Assembly: GCA_955652715.1 (NCBI GenBank)
Contig: CATPBS010000280.1
Span: 1 to 8,330 of the forward strand
DNA length: 8,330 nt
DNA from: an uncultured Candidatus Udaeobacter sp.
GTDB lineage: Bacteria > Verrucomicrobiota > Verrucomicrobiia > Chthoniobacterales > UBA10450
Direction of reading: 5' to 3'
The first letter of the stretch is position 1. Each line of letters starts with the position of its first letter. The translations under genes were made by a program, and so were the position numbers. Shown piece by piece: positions 1-6,751 of this stretch. The notes beneath the pieces are model-generated. The model was not told where the DNA came from. It saw nothing but the letters and a program-made list of their open reading frames with translations, and searched no databases.

Positions 1-213
1 CTTTCCGATCCCAAAGCGGAAGTGATTCGACGTTACGATGTGTTGCATCCCGGGGCGGGGCCAAAAGGCGCGGACATCGCACGACCCGCCGAGTTTCTGA
101 TCGATTCCAGCAGAATCGTTCGCTGGGTCAACCTCACCGAGAACATCGCCGTGCGGGCGCGGCCAGAGCAAGTCCTCAATGCCTTCAAACAAATTGAGCC
201 GGCCGGGCAGTGA
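1..213 (+). CDS. AhpC/TSA-type peroxiredoxin, C-terminal 70 residues (5' end outside window)
   Basis: Open reading frame 1 is open at the left edge and ends with TGA at 211-213. The visible 70 residues match the C-terminal half of thioredoxin-fold peroxiredoxins, which reduce hydroperoxides with a peroxidatic cysteine that here would lie upstream of the window. Seen directly: an LSDP start followed by VIRRYDVLHPG, the RPAEFLID segment (visible residues 28-35) with the expected cis-proline before a beta strand, then IVRWVNLTEN and a closing helix with RPEQVLNAF. This order is typical of the AhpC/Redoxin family. The catalytic cysteine and any resolving cysteine cannot be checked, so the subclass is unknown. 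An internal GTG at 22 is not a real start, because the fold needs the upstream half. The next gene starts 37 nt downstream on the same strand, so co-transcription is possible. Confidence 0.8.
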   Translation, partial: LSDPKAEVIRRYDVLHPGAGPKGADIARPAEFLIDSSRIVRWVNLTENIAVRARPEQVLNAFKQIEPAGQ

Positions 214-250
214 TTGACGGCGCTCCGCCGAATCAATAACTTCAGCGCGC

Positions 251-955
251 GTGCATTCCGATTTGGAACAACTGCTCATTCTCCAAGATCGCGAGCAAAA
301 GATCAGACAGATTGGGATCGAAATCGAAACAGTGCCGTTACGGCGCAAGAGCTTGGAAGCGCAGTTGGCAGCAAGCAAGGCGAGCGTGGAAGTGCTTAAG
401 CAAAGAGCGCGACAGGTCGAAATGGACCGCAAAAAACTTGAACTGGACGTTGGGACTCGTACCGAGACCATCTCACGTCTCAAGACCCAACAATATCAGA
501 CGCGTAAGAACGATGAATTTCAAGCAATCGGGCACGAGATCGAACGGTACGAAAACGAAATTCGAAAAATAGAGGACGACGAGCTGGAATTGATGGTACT
601 AGCCGACAAGATCAAGGCGGACTTGGCCGAAGAAGAAAAGAAAGCAGCTGCGGTTCGAGAGTCGGTCGCGCGACAAACAGCTGACCTCGACGAGAAATCG
701 AAAGCGTTGGAATCCCAACTCCAAGAATTAAGCAAGGAACGCTCCGAGTTGGCGGGAAAAATCGACGAGGATTTGCTCGCTTGGTTCGAACGTCTCTTCG
801 AAAGCAAAGGCGACGCGGCGGTCGTTGGGCTCGAGCATGGTGTTTGTACCGGCTGCCACATGAAAGTGACGACTGCTACGGCATCCCAAGTCAAAGCGGC
901 AAGAGAAATCGTAAGCTGTGAAAATTGCGGCCGGATTCTGTACGACGCGGAGTAA
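251..955 (+). CDS. Coiled-coil protein with C-terminal C4 zinc ribbon (DUF164/HP0958-like)
   Basis: This is a 234-residue protein with a GTG start. The frame is closed by a stop at 215-217 and no other usual start lies between that stop and 251, so GTG 251 is the furthest possible start; a TTG at 263 is an alternative. No strong Shine-Dalgarno is seen. Residues about 10-180 are highly charged heptad-like helix (many E/K/Q/R with spaced L/I/V), a long coiled-coil hairpin. The C-terminus has a four-cysteine zinc ribbon: C199-x2-C202 and C223-x2-C226, with GRILY after the last pair, as in the C4-type zinc-ribbon family. Members are cytoplasmic, and some (Helicobacter HP0958/FlgZ) bind RpoN and flagellin mRNA. 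In non-flagellar bacteria the role is not established, and I do not assign one. It may be an operon with the peroxiredoxin 37 nt upstream. It converges on ychF, separated by a palindromic repeat. Confidence 0.85.
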   Translation: MHSDLEQLLILQDREQKIRQIGIEIETVPLRRKSLEAQLAASKASVEVLKQRARQVEMDRKKLELDVGTRTETISRLKTQQYQTRKNDEFQAIGHEIERYENEIRKIEDDELELMVLADKIKADLAEEEKKAAAVRESVARQTADLDEKSKALESQLQELSKERSELAGKIDEDLLAWFERLFESKGDAAVVGLEHGVCTGCHMKVTTATASQVKAAREIVSCENCGRILYDAE

Positions 956-956
956 G

Positions 957-1008
957 GTGGGAGGGACCTCGGCGTCCCGATTCTGGCGGCTCCGAGGCCG
1001 CTCCCGCA
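957..1008. repeat. Pair of inverted REP-like hairpins between convergent genes (BIME-like)
   Basis: Two short hairpins lie head to head. On the plus strand GGAG (960-963) leads into stem 963-967/974-978 with loop CTCGGC. On the minus strand GGAG (1004-1001) leads into stem 1001-997/990-986 with loop CTCGGA. The loops are nearly identical and the stems differ by compensatory changes, so these are two copies of one motif in opposite orientation. A GGAG or GTAG tetranucleotide at the 5' foot of a hairpin is the hallmark of REP sequences served by RAYT (TnpA-REP) nucleases. The element fills the gap between two convergent stop codons (955 and 1014) and may also act as a bidirectional terminator, although no T-run is present. 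Confidence 0.7.
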
Positions 1009-1013
1009 TTCAG

Positions 1014-2168
1014 TCACACATTGAACCGGAACAAGATCACGTCGCCGTCGTGCACAACATAGTCTTTGCCTTCCAGCCGCAGTTTGCCCGCTTCGCGAGC
1101 TTTCGCGAAAGAGCCGAACGCGATCAGGTCTTCGTAGTGAATTGTTTCCGCCGCGATAAAACCGTGCTCGAAATCCGAGTGAATGGTTCCGGCGGCCGCG
1201 GGTGCCTTGTCGCCCTCGTGAATGGTCCAAGCGCGCGTCTCTTTTTCACCGGTCGTAAAAAATGTGCGCAGGCCGAGTAGGTGATAGACCGCCCGGATGA
1301 GCGCGTGCACCCCGGTATCGTCGACGCCGAGCCCGCGCAAGTATTGTGCTGCTTCATCTTCGCCGAGATCGACAAGTTCGCTTTCGAGCTGTGCACTGAT
1401 CATGATTGCCTCCGTGGCGAAATGATGTCGTGCGTAGTCCTCAACCTTGCGAACGTACCGCGCTGCCGCGCTGCTGTAGCCGGGGTCGGCGACCCCGGTG
1501 CCGGAATCAGCGCTCCCGGTTACGACAGCAAGATCCGTCTCCGACACGTTGCAGGCGAAAATTGTTGGCTTCGATGTGAGGAGAAAAAATCTGCGCGCGA
1601 TCGCCTTTTCCTCGGCGGTTAACTCGGCGGTGATCGCTGGGCGTCCGGCATCGAGATGGGGCAATAGCTTCTCGATGATTGCGTCTTCCATTTTTGCCGC
1701 TTTATCGCCGGCGCGGACTGGTTTTTGCAAGCGATCGTGCTGTTTTTGCAGCGAAGCCAGATCAGCCAGCACCAGCTCTGTATTGATCACCTCGATGTCG
1801 CGAATTGGGTCAATTGTTGCGCTGACATGATGAATGTCGCTGTTTTCGAAGCAACGCACTACCTGCACAATGGCGTCCACTTCGCGAATGTGATGGAGAA
1901 ATTGGTTGCCGAGCCCTTCGCCCGCGCTCGCGCCTTTGACCAGCCCTGCGATGTCTACAAACTCGATCGCGGTCGGCGTGATTTGTTTTGAGTGAGAGAT
2001 CTGCGCGATCTTCGCCAGTCGCGGGTCCGGCACCGTGACAATCCCAACGTTCGGATCGATTGTGCAGAACGGATAATTTTCTGCCGGCGCTTTGTGGGTG
2101 CGCGTGACGGCGTTGAAAAGTGTCGATTTGCCGACGTTTGGTAGTCCAACAATTCCTGCGCTGAGCAT
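1014..2168 (-). CDS. ychF: YchF/OLA1-family redox-regulated P-loop GTPase/ATPase
   Basis: This is a 384-residue protein with an ATG start; the N-terminus MLSAGIVGLPNVGKST fits the family exactly. YchF is a cytoplasmic Obg-superfamily NTPase that prefers ATP and associates with ribosomes. Visible motifs are the Walker A GLPNVGKS (8-15), DIAG of the G3 region (72-75) and the NVSE that replaces NKxD (207-210), the known basis of ATP preference. The C-terminal TGS domain runs from about 295 to 384 and contains the strongly conserved RAWTI, the DFEHGFI stretch, EGKDY and the terminal FRFNV. The usual length is about 363 residues; the surplus is an insertion at about residues 215-232 encoded by a palindromic repeat (see 1475-1527), which keeps the frame. 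It lies downstream of tRNA-Pro on the same strand, with another repeat in the 68-nt gap and no clear promoter, so it may be co-transcribed with the tRNA. Confidence 0.97.
   Translation of the reverse strand: MLSAGIVGLPNVGKSTLFNAVTRTHKAPAENYPFCTIDPNVGIVTVPDPRLAKIAQISHSKQITPTAIEFVDIAGLVKGASAGEGLGNQFLHHIREVDAIVQVVRCFENSDIHHVSATIDPIRDIEVINTELVLADLASLQKQHDRLQKPVRAGDKAAKMEDAIIEKLLPHLDAGRPAITAELTAEEKAIARRFFLLTSKPTIFACNVSETDLAVVTGSADSGTGVADPGYSSAAARYVRKVEDYARHHFATEAIMISAQLESELVDLGEDEAAQYLRGLGVDDTGVHALIRAVYHLLGLRTFFTTGEKETRAWTIHEGDKAPAAAGTIHSDFEHGFIAAETIHYEDLIAFGSFAKAREAGKLRLEGKDYVVHDGDVILFRFNV
1475..1527. repeat. REP-like palindromic element inserted in frame inside ychF
   Basis: TGTAGC (1475-1480) leads into a perfect 8-bp stem, 1480-1487 against 1491-1498, with a 3-nt loop. 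A second, imperfect hairpin follows at about 1502-1518. The far end reads TTACGACA, which on the other strand gives TGTCGTAA, an imperfect copy of the TGTAGC end. The plan (TGTAG foot, tight hairpin, weaker inverted partner) is the same as in the element at 2174-2228. The bounds are approximate. The encoded stretch on the ychF strand (about TGSADSGTGVADPGY) has low-complexity composition and no counterpart in the YchF sequences I know. Confidence 0.65.
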
Positions 2169-2173
2169 GGTTT

Positions 2174-2228
2174 TATAGCGGCGTCATCTTACCGCCAAAA
2201 TGAGCGACGCTCACAGAGCGCCGCTACA
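2174..2228. repeat. Palindromic REP/MITE-like element between tRNA-Pro and ychF
   Basis: The element is 55 nt. Read on the minus strand it starts TGTAGC and ends GCTATA. The outer arms TAGCGGCG (2176-2183) and CGCCGCTA (2219-2226) are perfectly complementary. An inner hairpin pairs 2203-2212 with 2216-2225 around a 3-nt ACA loop with one mismatch in ten. The other end carries a short GGCG/CGCC hairpin. It occupies most of the 68 nt between the 3' end of tRNA-Pro and the ychF start codon, where it will be transcribed if the two are co-transcribed. Confidence 0.7.
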
Positions 2229-2236
2229 GTTAAAAA

Positions 2237-2310
2237 TCGGGCCGGCGGGATTTGAACCCGCGACCTCTTGAACCCCATTCAAGCGCACTACCAAGCTGTG
2301 CTACGGCCCG
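2237..2310 (-). tRNA. tRNA-Pro (anticodon GGG), CCA not encoded
   Basis: A cloverleaf folds on the minus strand. The acceptor arms CGGGCCG (2310-2304) and CGGCCCG (2244-2238) pair fully, and the discriminator is A at 2237. The D-arm region contains AGCTTGGTAGTGCGC. The anticodon stem CTTGA/TCAAG encloses loop ATGGGGT, giving anticodon GGG (reads CCC and CCU). The T arm is GCGGG-TTCAAAT-CCCGC. The base after the discriminator begins a T-run (TTTTT), so CCA must be added by a nucleotidyltransferase, and the T-run may aid termination. Length is 74 nt without CCA. No convincing -35/-10 was found upstream. Confidence 0.96.
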
Positions 2311-2368
2311 TCGGAGCGAATATTGTTTGCCACTTCTAGGCTTGAGGCAAATGTTTCCGCCTGATGCC

Positions 2369-2902
2369 ATGAAACCGGTCAACCTAAAACGTGCGCGCGT
2401 CCTTTCCATCACGGTCGTAATTCTTCTCTCTGGGATCAGCGATGTTCGCGCTCAGTCGCAAAAGAGCATAAGATTAAATGAAACTGCCTTTGTGTTCGCG
2501 GCACAACTGATTAAGCAGGGACATGTGATTGGGGACCGCAAAGGCGCATGGAGCGAGCATCGGCCTTCAACAGACGAAGAAAATGAGTTTATCCGTGTTT
2601 ACGGATTCAGTGAATATGCAAAATGGCATCTCGGGATCGACGATCGTTACCCGGAGAATACGAAGAGCAGATACAAATTTCCGTACGGCGATTTTAAAAA
2701 TGTTCACCGCTGCGCATTGCTTGCCGTGAAAGCCAGAGCTCGCCAGTACGGCCACGTTGAAATCGAAAATGCAGCGGCAGAGTTGGAACGCGCAATAAAG
2801 GAAAAGCCACGGATCAACACAGATTCTCACAGATTCAGAATTTTATCTGTGTCTCATCTGTGTAAATCTGTGGCGCTAACTCTGCCAAGCAGTCAAAAAT
2901 GA
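2369..2902 (+). CDS. Secreted conserved hypothetical protein with repeat-derived C-terminal tail
   Basis: This is a 177-residue protein starting from ATG 2369. An in-frame ATG at 2351 would add MFPPDA and has GAGG three bases upstream, too close for a normal ribosome site. Starts further upstream would translate the antisense of the tRNA and are rejected. Residues 1-28 form a signal peptide: basic KPVNLKRAR, hydrophobic VLSITVVILLSGIS, and a VRA cleavage site before Q29. The mature part has the conserved block GAWSEHRPS, ENEFIR, FSEYAKWHLGID, YKFPYGDF and VHRCALLAV. I recall this block in uncharacterised proteins of several phyla, where it usually ends soon after an AAAxL helix. I know no function. 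Residues 147-169 are encoded by the palindromic repeat at 2806-2874 and the last eight by the antisense of the neighbouring gene, with which it overlaps by 27 nt. The native C-terminus was probably replaced or extended. Confidence 0.8.
   Translation: MKPVNLKRARVLSITVVILLSGISDVRAQSQKSIRLNETAFVFAAQLIKQGHVIGDRKGAWSEHRPSTDEENEFIRVYGFSEYAKWHLGIDDRYPENTKSRYKFPYGDFKNVHRCALLAVKARARQYGHVEIENAAAELERAIKEKPRINTDSHRFRILSVSHLCKSVALTLPSSQK
2806..2874. repeat. 69-nt palindromic element built of ACACAGAT-type units
   Basis: The left arm starts GCCACGGAT and contains ACACAGAT and CACAGAT. The right arm is its inverted counterpart, with ATCTGTG twice, an ATCTGT core and GTGGC at the end. Reverse-complementing the right arm gives GCCACAGAT, ACACAGAT and CACAGAT in the same order, so the whole is one long imperfect hairpin with an internal period of about 11 nt. 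I recall similar ATCTGTG-rich palindromes scattered in many environmental bacterial genomes. On the minus strand it begins one base after the stop of the deacetylase gene and is followed by TTTT (2805-2802), so it may terminate that transcript. Confidence 0.75.
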
Positions 2903-3733
2903 ATCGATGAGTTCTGGTAATTCGTCGCTATAACCGCCTTCGAGGATGACAGCGACAGGAATGTCGATGTTCCTTAACCACTCGCCGAATTTCGCGAAAT
3001 CTTCGCGCTCGAGGGTCATCTGCAACAGCGGATCGCGCACATAGGCGTCGAACCCCGTCGAAATGAGAAGCAGATCGGGTTTGAATGTAACCAGTTTTTC
3101 CAGCGAATGCTTTGCAACATGAACATGCTCATTCCGCGGCGTGAAAGGAGCGGCCGGATAGTTGTCGATGTTCGCGAACGATTTCGCGCCGGTTCCCGGA
3201 TATGCCGGGAATTGGTGGATCGACGCGAATTGAATTCGGCGATTGTGCGCCACGATCGCTTCCGTTCCGTTGCCGTGATGTCCATCAAAATCCCAGATGG
3301 CGACCCGTTCAGCACCGTTTTGCAACACATCAAGCGCGGCGACAGCGATGTTGCTAAAATAACAGAAACCCATCGCCCGATCGCGCGTGGCGTGATGCCC
3401 AGGCGGTCGCATCAGGCTGAACGCAGATTCGCCGCGCAGTGCCGCGCGCGCTGCTTCGATTGCTCCGCCGGCCGAGTGACGTGCGTACGTTTCGAGCTTA
3501 GGATAAAGCGGTGTATCGAGATCGAAATCTTCCCGCGCATGAACGACGCGTTCAATATGCTGACGCGAATGCGCCCGCAACAATTCATCATCGGTTGCTG
3601 CACGTGGGCGCTGCCATTCCCACTCAGGGTGCCGATCCTTTAACAATGGCGCGGTGCGCCCGATGCGCTCCGGTCGTTCCGGATGGCCAGGGCTGAAATA
3701 TTGGAGGCAGCGCGGATCGTAAAAAATCGTCAT
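2876..3733 (-). CDS. Histone-deacetylase-superfamily (HDAC-like) amidohydrolase
   Basis: This is a zinc-dependent deacetylase of the arginase/HDAC fold (PF00850), cytoplasmic, which cleaves acetyl-amides such as acetyl-lysine or acetylpolyamines; the actual substrate cannot be read from sequence. I start it at ATG 3733, giving 285 residues beginning MTIFYDP, where the family begins. A GTG at 3775 would add 14 unrelated residues and put two divergent start codons one base apart. Visible in order: PGHPERPERI near the N-terminus, RPPGHH with the catalytic His pair (113-114), GFCYFSN, DFDGHHGNGT with predicted zinc ligands D150 and H152, STGFDAY with third ligand D229, and EGGY with the transition-state tyrosine Y268. 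All catalytic positions are intact. The stop overlaps the convergent hypothetical gene by 27 nt. The 43-nt gap to the divergent glycosyltransferase must hold both promoters. Confidence 0.93.
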   Translation of the reverse strand: MTIFYDPRCLQYFSPGHPERPERIGRTAPLLKDRHPEWEWQRPRAATDDELLRAHSRQHIERVVHAREDFDLDTPLYPKLETYARHSAGGAIEAARAALRGESAFSLMRPPGHHATRDRAMGFCYFSNIAVAALDVLQNGAERVAIWDFDGHHGNGTEAIVAHNRRIQFASIHQFPAYPGTGAKSFANIDNYPAAPFTPRNEHVHVAKHSLEKLVTFKPDLLLISTGFDAYVRDPLLQMTLEREDFAKFGEWLRNIDIPVAVILEGGYSDELPELIDSFLTAWQS

Positions 3734-3776
3734 CAAAGTTGCAAGGTAGCGATACGGCGCATATTCGAATACCACG

Positions 3777-4514
3777 ATGCTAAACAGCCAGAAAATTGTG
3801 GTGGTGATGCCCGCGTATAACGCGGCGCGTACATTGCGCCAGACTTACGACGAAGTCATGGCGCATGGCATTGTGGATGTCGTAATCGTGGTAGACGACG
3901 CCAGTCGTGATGAGACGGTGGCAATCGCGCGCACGCTGCCGCACGTGCAAGTACAGGTGCATCCGGAAAATCGTGGTTATGGCGCGAACCAAAAGACTTG
4001 TTACCGGCTCGCACTAGCCGCAGCCGCAGACATCATCATCATGATTCATCCCGATTATCAGTACACGCCGCAGCTGATTCCGGCGATGGCTGCTCTGGTG
4101 GCGAGTGGCCTTTATCCATGCGTGCTCGCTTCACGCATTCTCGGGGGAGGCGCACTTCGCGGCGGCATGCCCTGGTGGAAATACGTTTCAAACCGCTTCC
4201 TGACGCTTGTGGAGAATCTTCTCATTGGCGCGAAACTCTCGGAATATCACACTGGCTATCGCGCATTCTCGCGCCAATTATTGGAGCGGCTGCCTCTGGA
4301 GCAAAACTCCAATGATTTTGTGTTCGATAATCAAATTCTCGCGCAAATCATTGCCCTCGGTTGCGCGATCGGTGAAGTGACGTGTCCAGCTCGGTACATG
4401 CCCGAGGCGTCATCGATCAATTTCCGCAGAAGCGTGCGCTACGGACTGGGCTGCCTGGGAACGGCTCTGCGTTTCCGCTTTGCACGCTGGGGTCTGGCTC
4501 CTCCGATCGTTTAA
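3777..4514 (+). CDS. Family 2 glycosyltransferase, dolichyl-phosphate-mannose-synthase-like
   Basis: This is a 245-residue GT-A fold enzyme that transfers a sugar from a nucleotide donor, probably to a polyprenyl phosphate or other acceptor; donor and acceptor are not deducible. The N-terminus KIVVVMPAYNAARTL is the classic GT2 start and supports ATG 3777, although no clear Shine-Dalgarno precedes it. Motifs in order: VVDDAS (38-43, nucleotide binding), NRGYGANQKTCY (65-76), MIHPDYQYTP (89-98, the metal-binding DxD-like region, with His where many members have Asp), EYHTGYRAFSR (156-166) and SNDFVFDNQI (178-187). These place it in the DPM/DPG-synthase-like group. There is no C-terminal pair of membrane helices, so it is probably soluble or peripheral. 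It is divergent from the HDAC-like gene, and no other cell-envelope gene stands next to it. Confidence 0.92.
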   Translation: MLNSQKIVVVMPAYNAARTLRQTYDEVMAHGIVDVVIVVDDASRDETVAIARTLPHVQVQVHPENRGYGANQKTCYRLALAAAADIIIMIHPDYQYTPQLIPAMAALVASGLYPCVLASRILGGGALRGGMPWWKYVSNRFLTLVENLLIGAKLSEYHTGYRAFSRQLLERLPLEQNSNDFVFDNQILAQIIALGCAIGEVTCPARYMPEASSINFRRSVRYGLGCLGTALRFRFARWGLAPPIV

Positions 4515-4573
4515 GGAACGACTGTTGCGAAACGCTTGGAGCGACGCAAGAAAACCAGCGGCTCGTGGTTCGA

Positions 4574-4918
4574 TTATCTCAGAACGTAATGGCCGTGGAT
4601 CCAGACTCTTTGGCCGTGATGCCATCGCCAATGTCCAGGCCTCCAAACGTAATAGGCACGGCCCACGTAATAACCAGGACCACGAGTATAATACGCCCGG
4701 TCGCCAACCTCGACCGTAACAGAGCCTGGATAGCCTGCGTAGTACGGCCCTGGACCACCATAATAGGGTCCGTACCCAGGATAAGCAGTATAAGTCCCTT
4801 CACATCCGCCTGCACCGAGCGCGACAGAAATCAGAAGCAACAGCAATGCCGGCCATTTCAGTCTCCCTTTTGTTCCCCGCCCCTGCGGAAAGTGTTTTCG
4901 CCTCTGCGTGTTTAACAA
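4574..4918 (-). CDS. Small YPG-rich lipoprotein with WxxGxW repeat (start uncertain)
   Basis: The frame gives up to 114 residues if the TTG at 4918 is used. A lipoprotein signal is clear: basic KGRLKW, hydrophobic PALLLLLISVALGA, then a lipobox-like LGAGGC with the acylated Cys at residue 39. The mature part has a tyrosine/glycine/proline-rich section (YPGYGPYYGGPGPYY), then SVTVEVGDRAYYTRGPGYYVG, and finally W92-RPGH-W97 and W106-IHGHY, matching the WxxGxW repeat (PF12779) of small envelope proteins. The location would be the outer membrane or periplasm; function is unknown. Start problem: the frame has no ATG or GTG before the hydrophobic core. A well-spaced GGGAG (4867-4863) serves an ATG at 4856, but that ATG is out of frame. 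Either a TTG or CTG start is used, or the 5' end carries a frameshift. It converges on the glycosyltransferase, with 59 nt between the two stops. Confidence 0.7.
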   Translation of the reverse strand: MLNTQRRKHFPQGRGTKGRLKWPALLLLLISVALGAGGCEGTYTAYPGYGPYYGGPGPYYAGYPGSVTVEVGDRAYYTRGPGYYVGRAYYVWRPGHWRWHHGQRVWIHGHYVLR

Positions 4919-5084
4919 TATTCGTTTTCATAATAATGGTATTTGGATTCGAGTGAGTTTTCACGCGCCTCCCCATGGCAGCAGCGTTAATTTTTCTCAA
5001 GCAGTTCTACATTGGGCGCGAATCGCTGTCACGATAAATGTGCTGCAACAGAACTCGGCGATGTATACTTACTCAGGCGACGCG

Positions 5085-6437
<1,353 letters not shown>

Positions 6438-6456
6438 CTATTCGGCGCGCTGTCAA

Positions 6457-6556
6457 ATGATAACGCTGGTACGCGATGCAGGGTTTGAACCAGCGACTTC
6501 TTGCGTGTGAAACATGATCGGCGACTTCGCGTTCATTCGTGAAATTGCGTTATCAT
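6457..6556. repeat. 10-bp inverted repeat flanking the tRNA-Val fragment
   Basis: ATGATAACGC (6457-6466) is exactly reverse-complementary to GCGTTATCAT (6547-6556). The left copy abuts the CCA end of the tRNA fragment. The right copy also overlaps ATCATGTT (6552-6559), which pairs with AACATGAT at 6511-6518, at the broken end of the fragment. The same right-hand sequence thus has two complements, one at each edge of the fragment. Chance is not excluded at this length. Confidence 0.4.
6467..6511 (-). pseudogene. 3' half of a tRNA-Val(CAC), including CCA: probable att scar
   Basis: Read on the minus strand from 6511: loop TTCACAC (anticodon CAC), 3' anticodon stem GCAAG, variable AAGTC, T arm GCTGG-TTCAAAC-CCTGC (one T-T mismatch), acceptor 3' strand ATCGCGT, discriminator A, then CCA (6469-6467). 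The spacing of every element is that of a real tRNA. The bases beyond 6511 (CATGT where CTTGC is needed to pair with GCAAG) break the cloverleaf, and no D arm or 5' acceptor strand follows, so the 5' half is missing. Fragments from the anticodon loop to the 3' end are the usual product of integrase-mediated insertion into tRNA genes. Confidence 0.8.
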
Positions 6557-6751
6557 GTTGTCATTATTCCTATTGCAACGATAGCGATTTTTTTGCACTG
6601 CGAAACATCGCGCACACAAGCAAAGAAATTCTGTCGAGAATTGCCAAGAATAGGAGCGGTTGCCCGGCTTGCAAGATGTGCGCAAAACCGCGTCAACTTT
6701 CGCGCGGGTGAAATTCGTGTTCTGCATTCGACCAGCAATGTCGAACGCGGC

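Noticed and set aside
520..1230. Minus-strand 236-residue ORF opposite the zinc-ribbon gene
   Set aside because: It has low-complexity serine/arginine composition, lies antisense to a clear coiled-coil gene and runs through the repeat into ychF in another frame.
2166..2177. TATAAA (2177-2172, minus strand) as -10 box for ychF, supplied by the repeat end
   Set aside because: It ends three bases before the ATG, so a transcript starting there would begin inside the gene, and the N-terminus is fixed by the family pattern.
2252..2350. Upstream extension of the secreted hypothetical protein
   Set aside because: These codons are the antisense of the tRNA; a signal peptide starting at 2369 gives a better N-terminus.
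2230..2412. Minus-strand ORF with VAQLGSALEWGSRGRGFKSRRPDF
   Set aside because: This is the familiar false translation of a tRNA gene; the DNA folds as tRNA-Pro(GGG).
3734..3775. Longer HDAC-like protein from GTG 3775
   Set aside because: The extra 14 residues precede the normal family start and would leave one base between two divergent starts.
4382..4915. Plus-strand 177-residue ORF overlapping the glycosyltransferase end and the lipoprotein
   Set aside because: It crosses two supported genes in the wrong frame or strand, and its composition is not protein-like.
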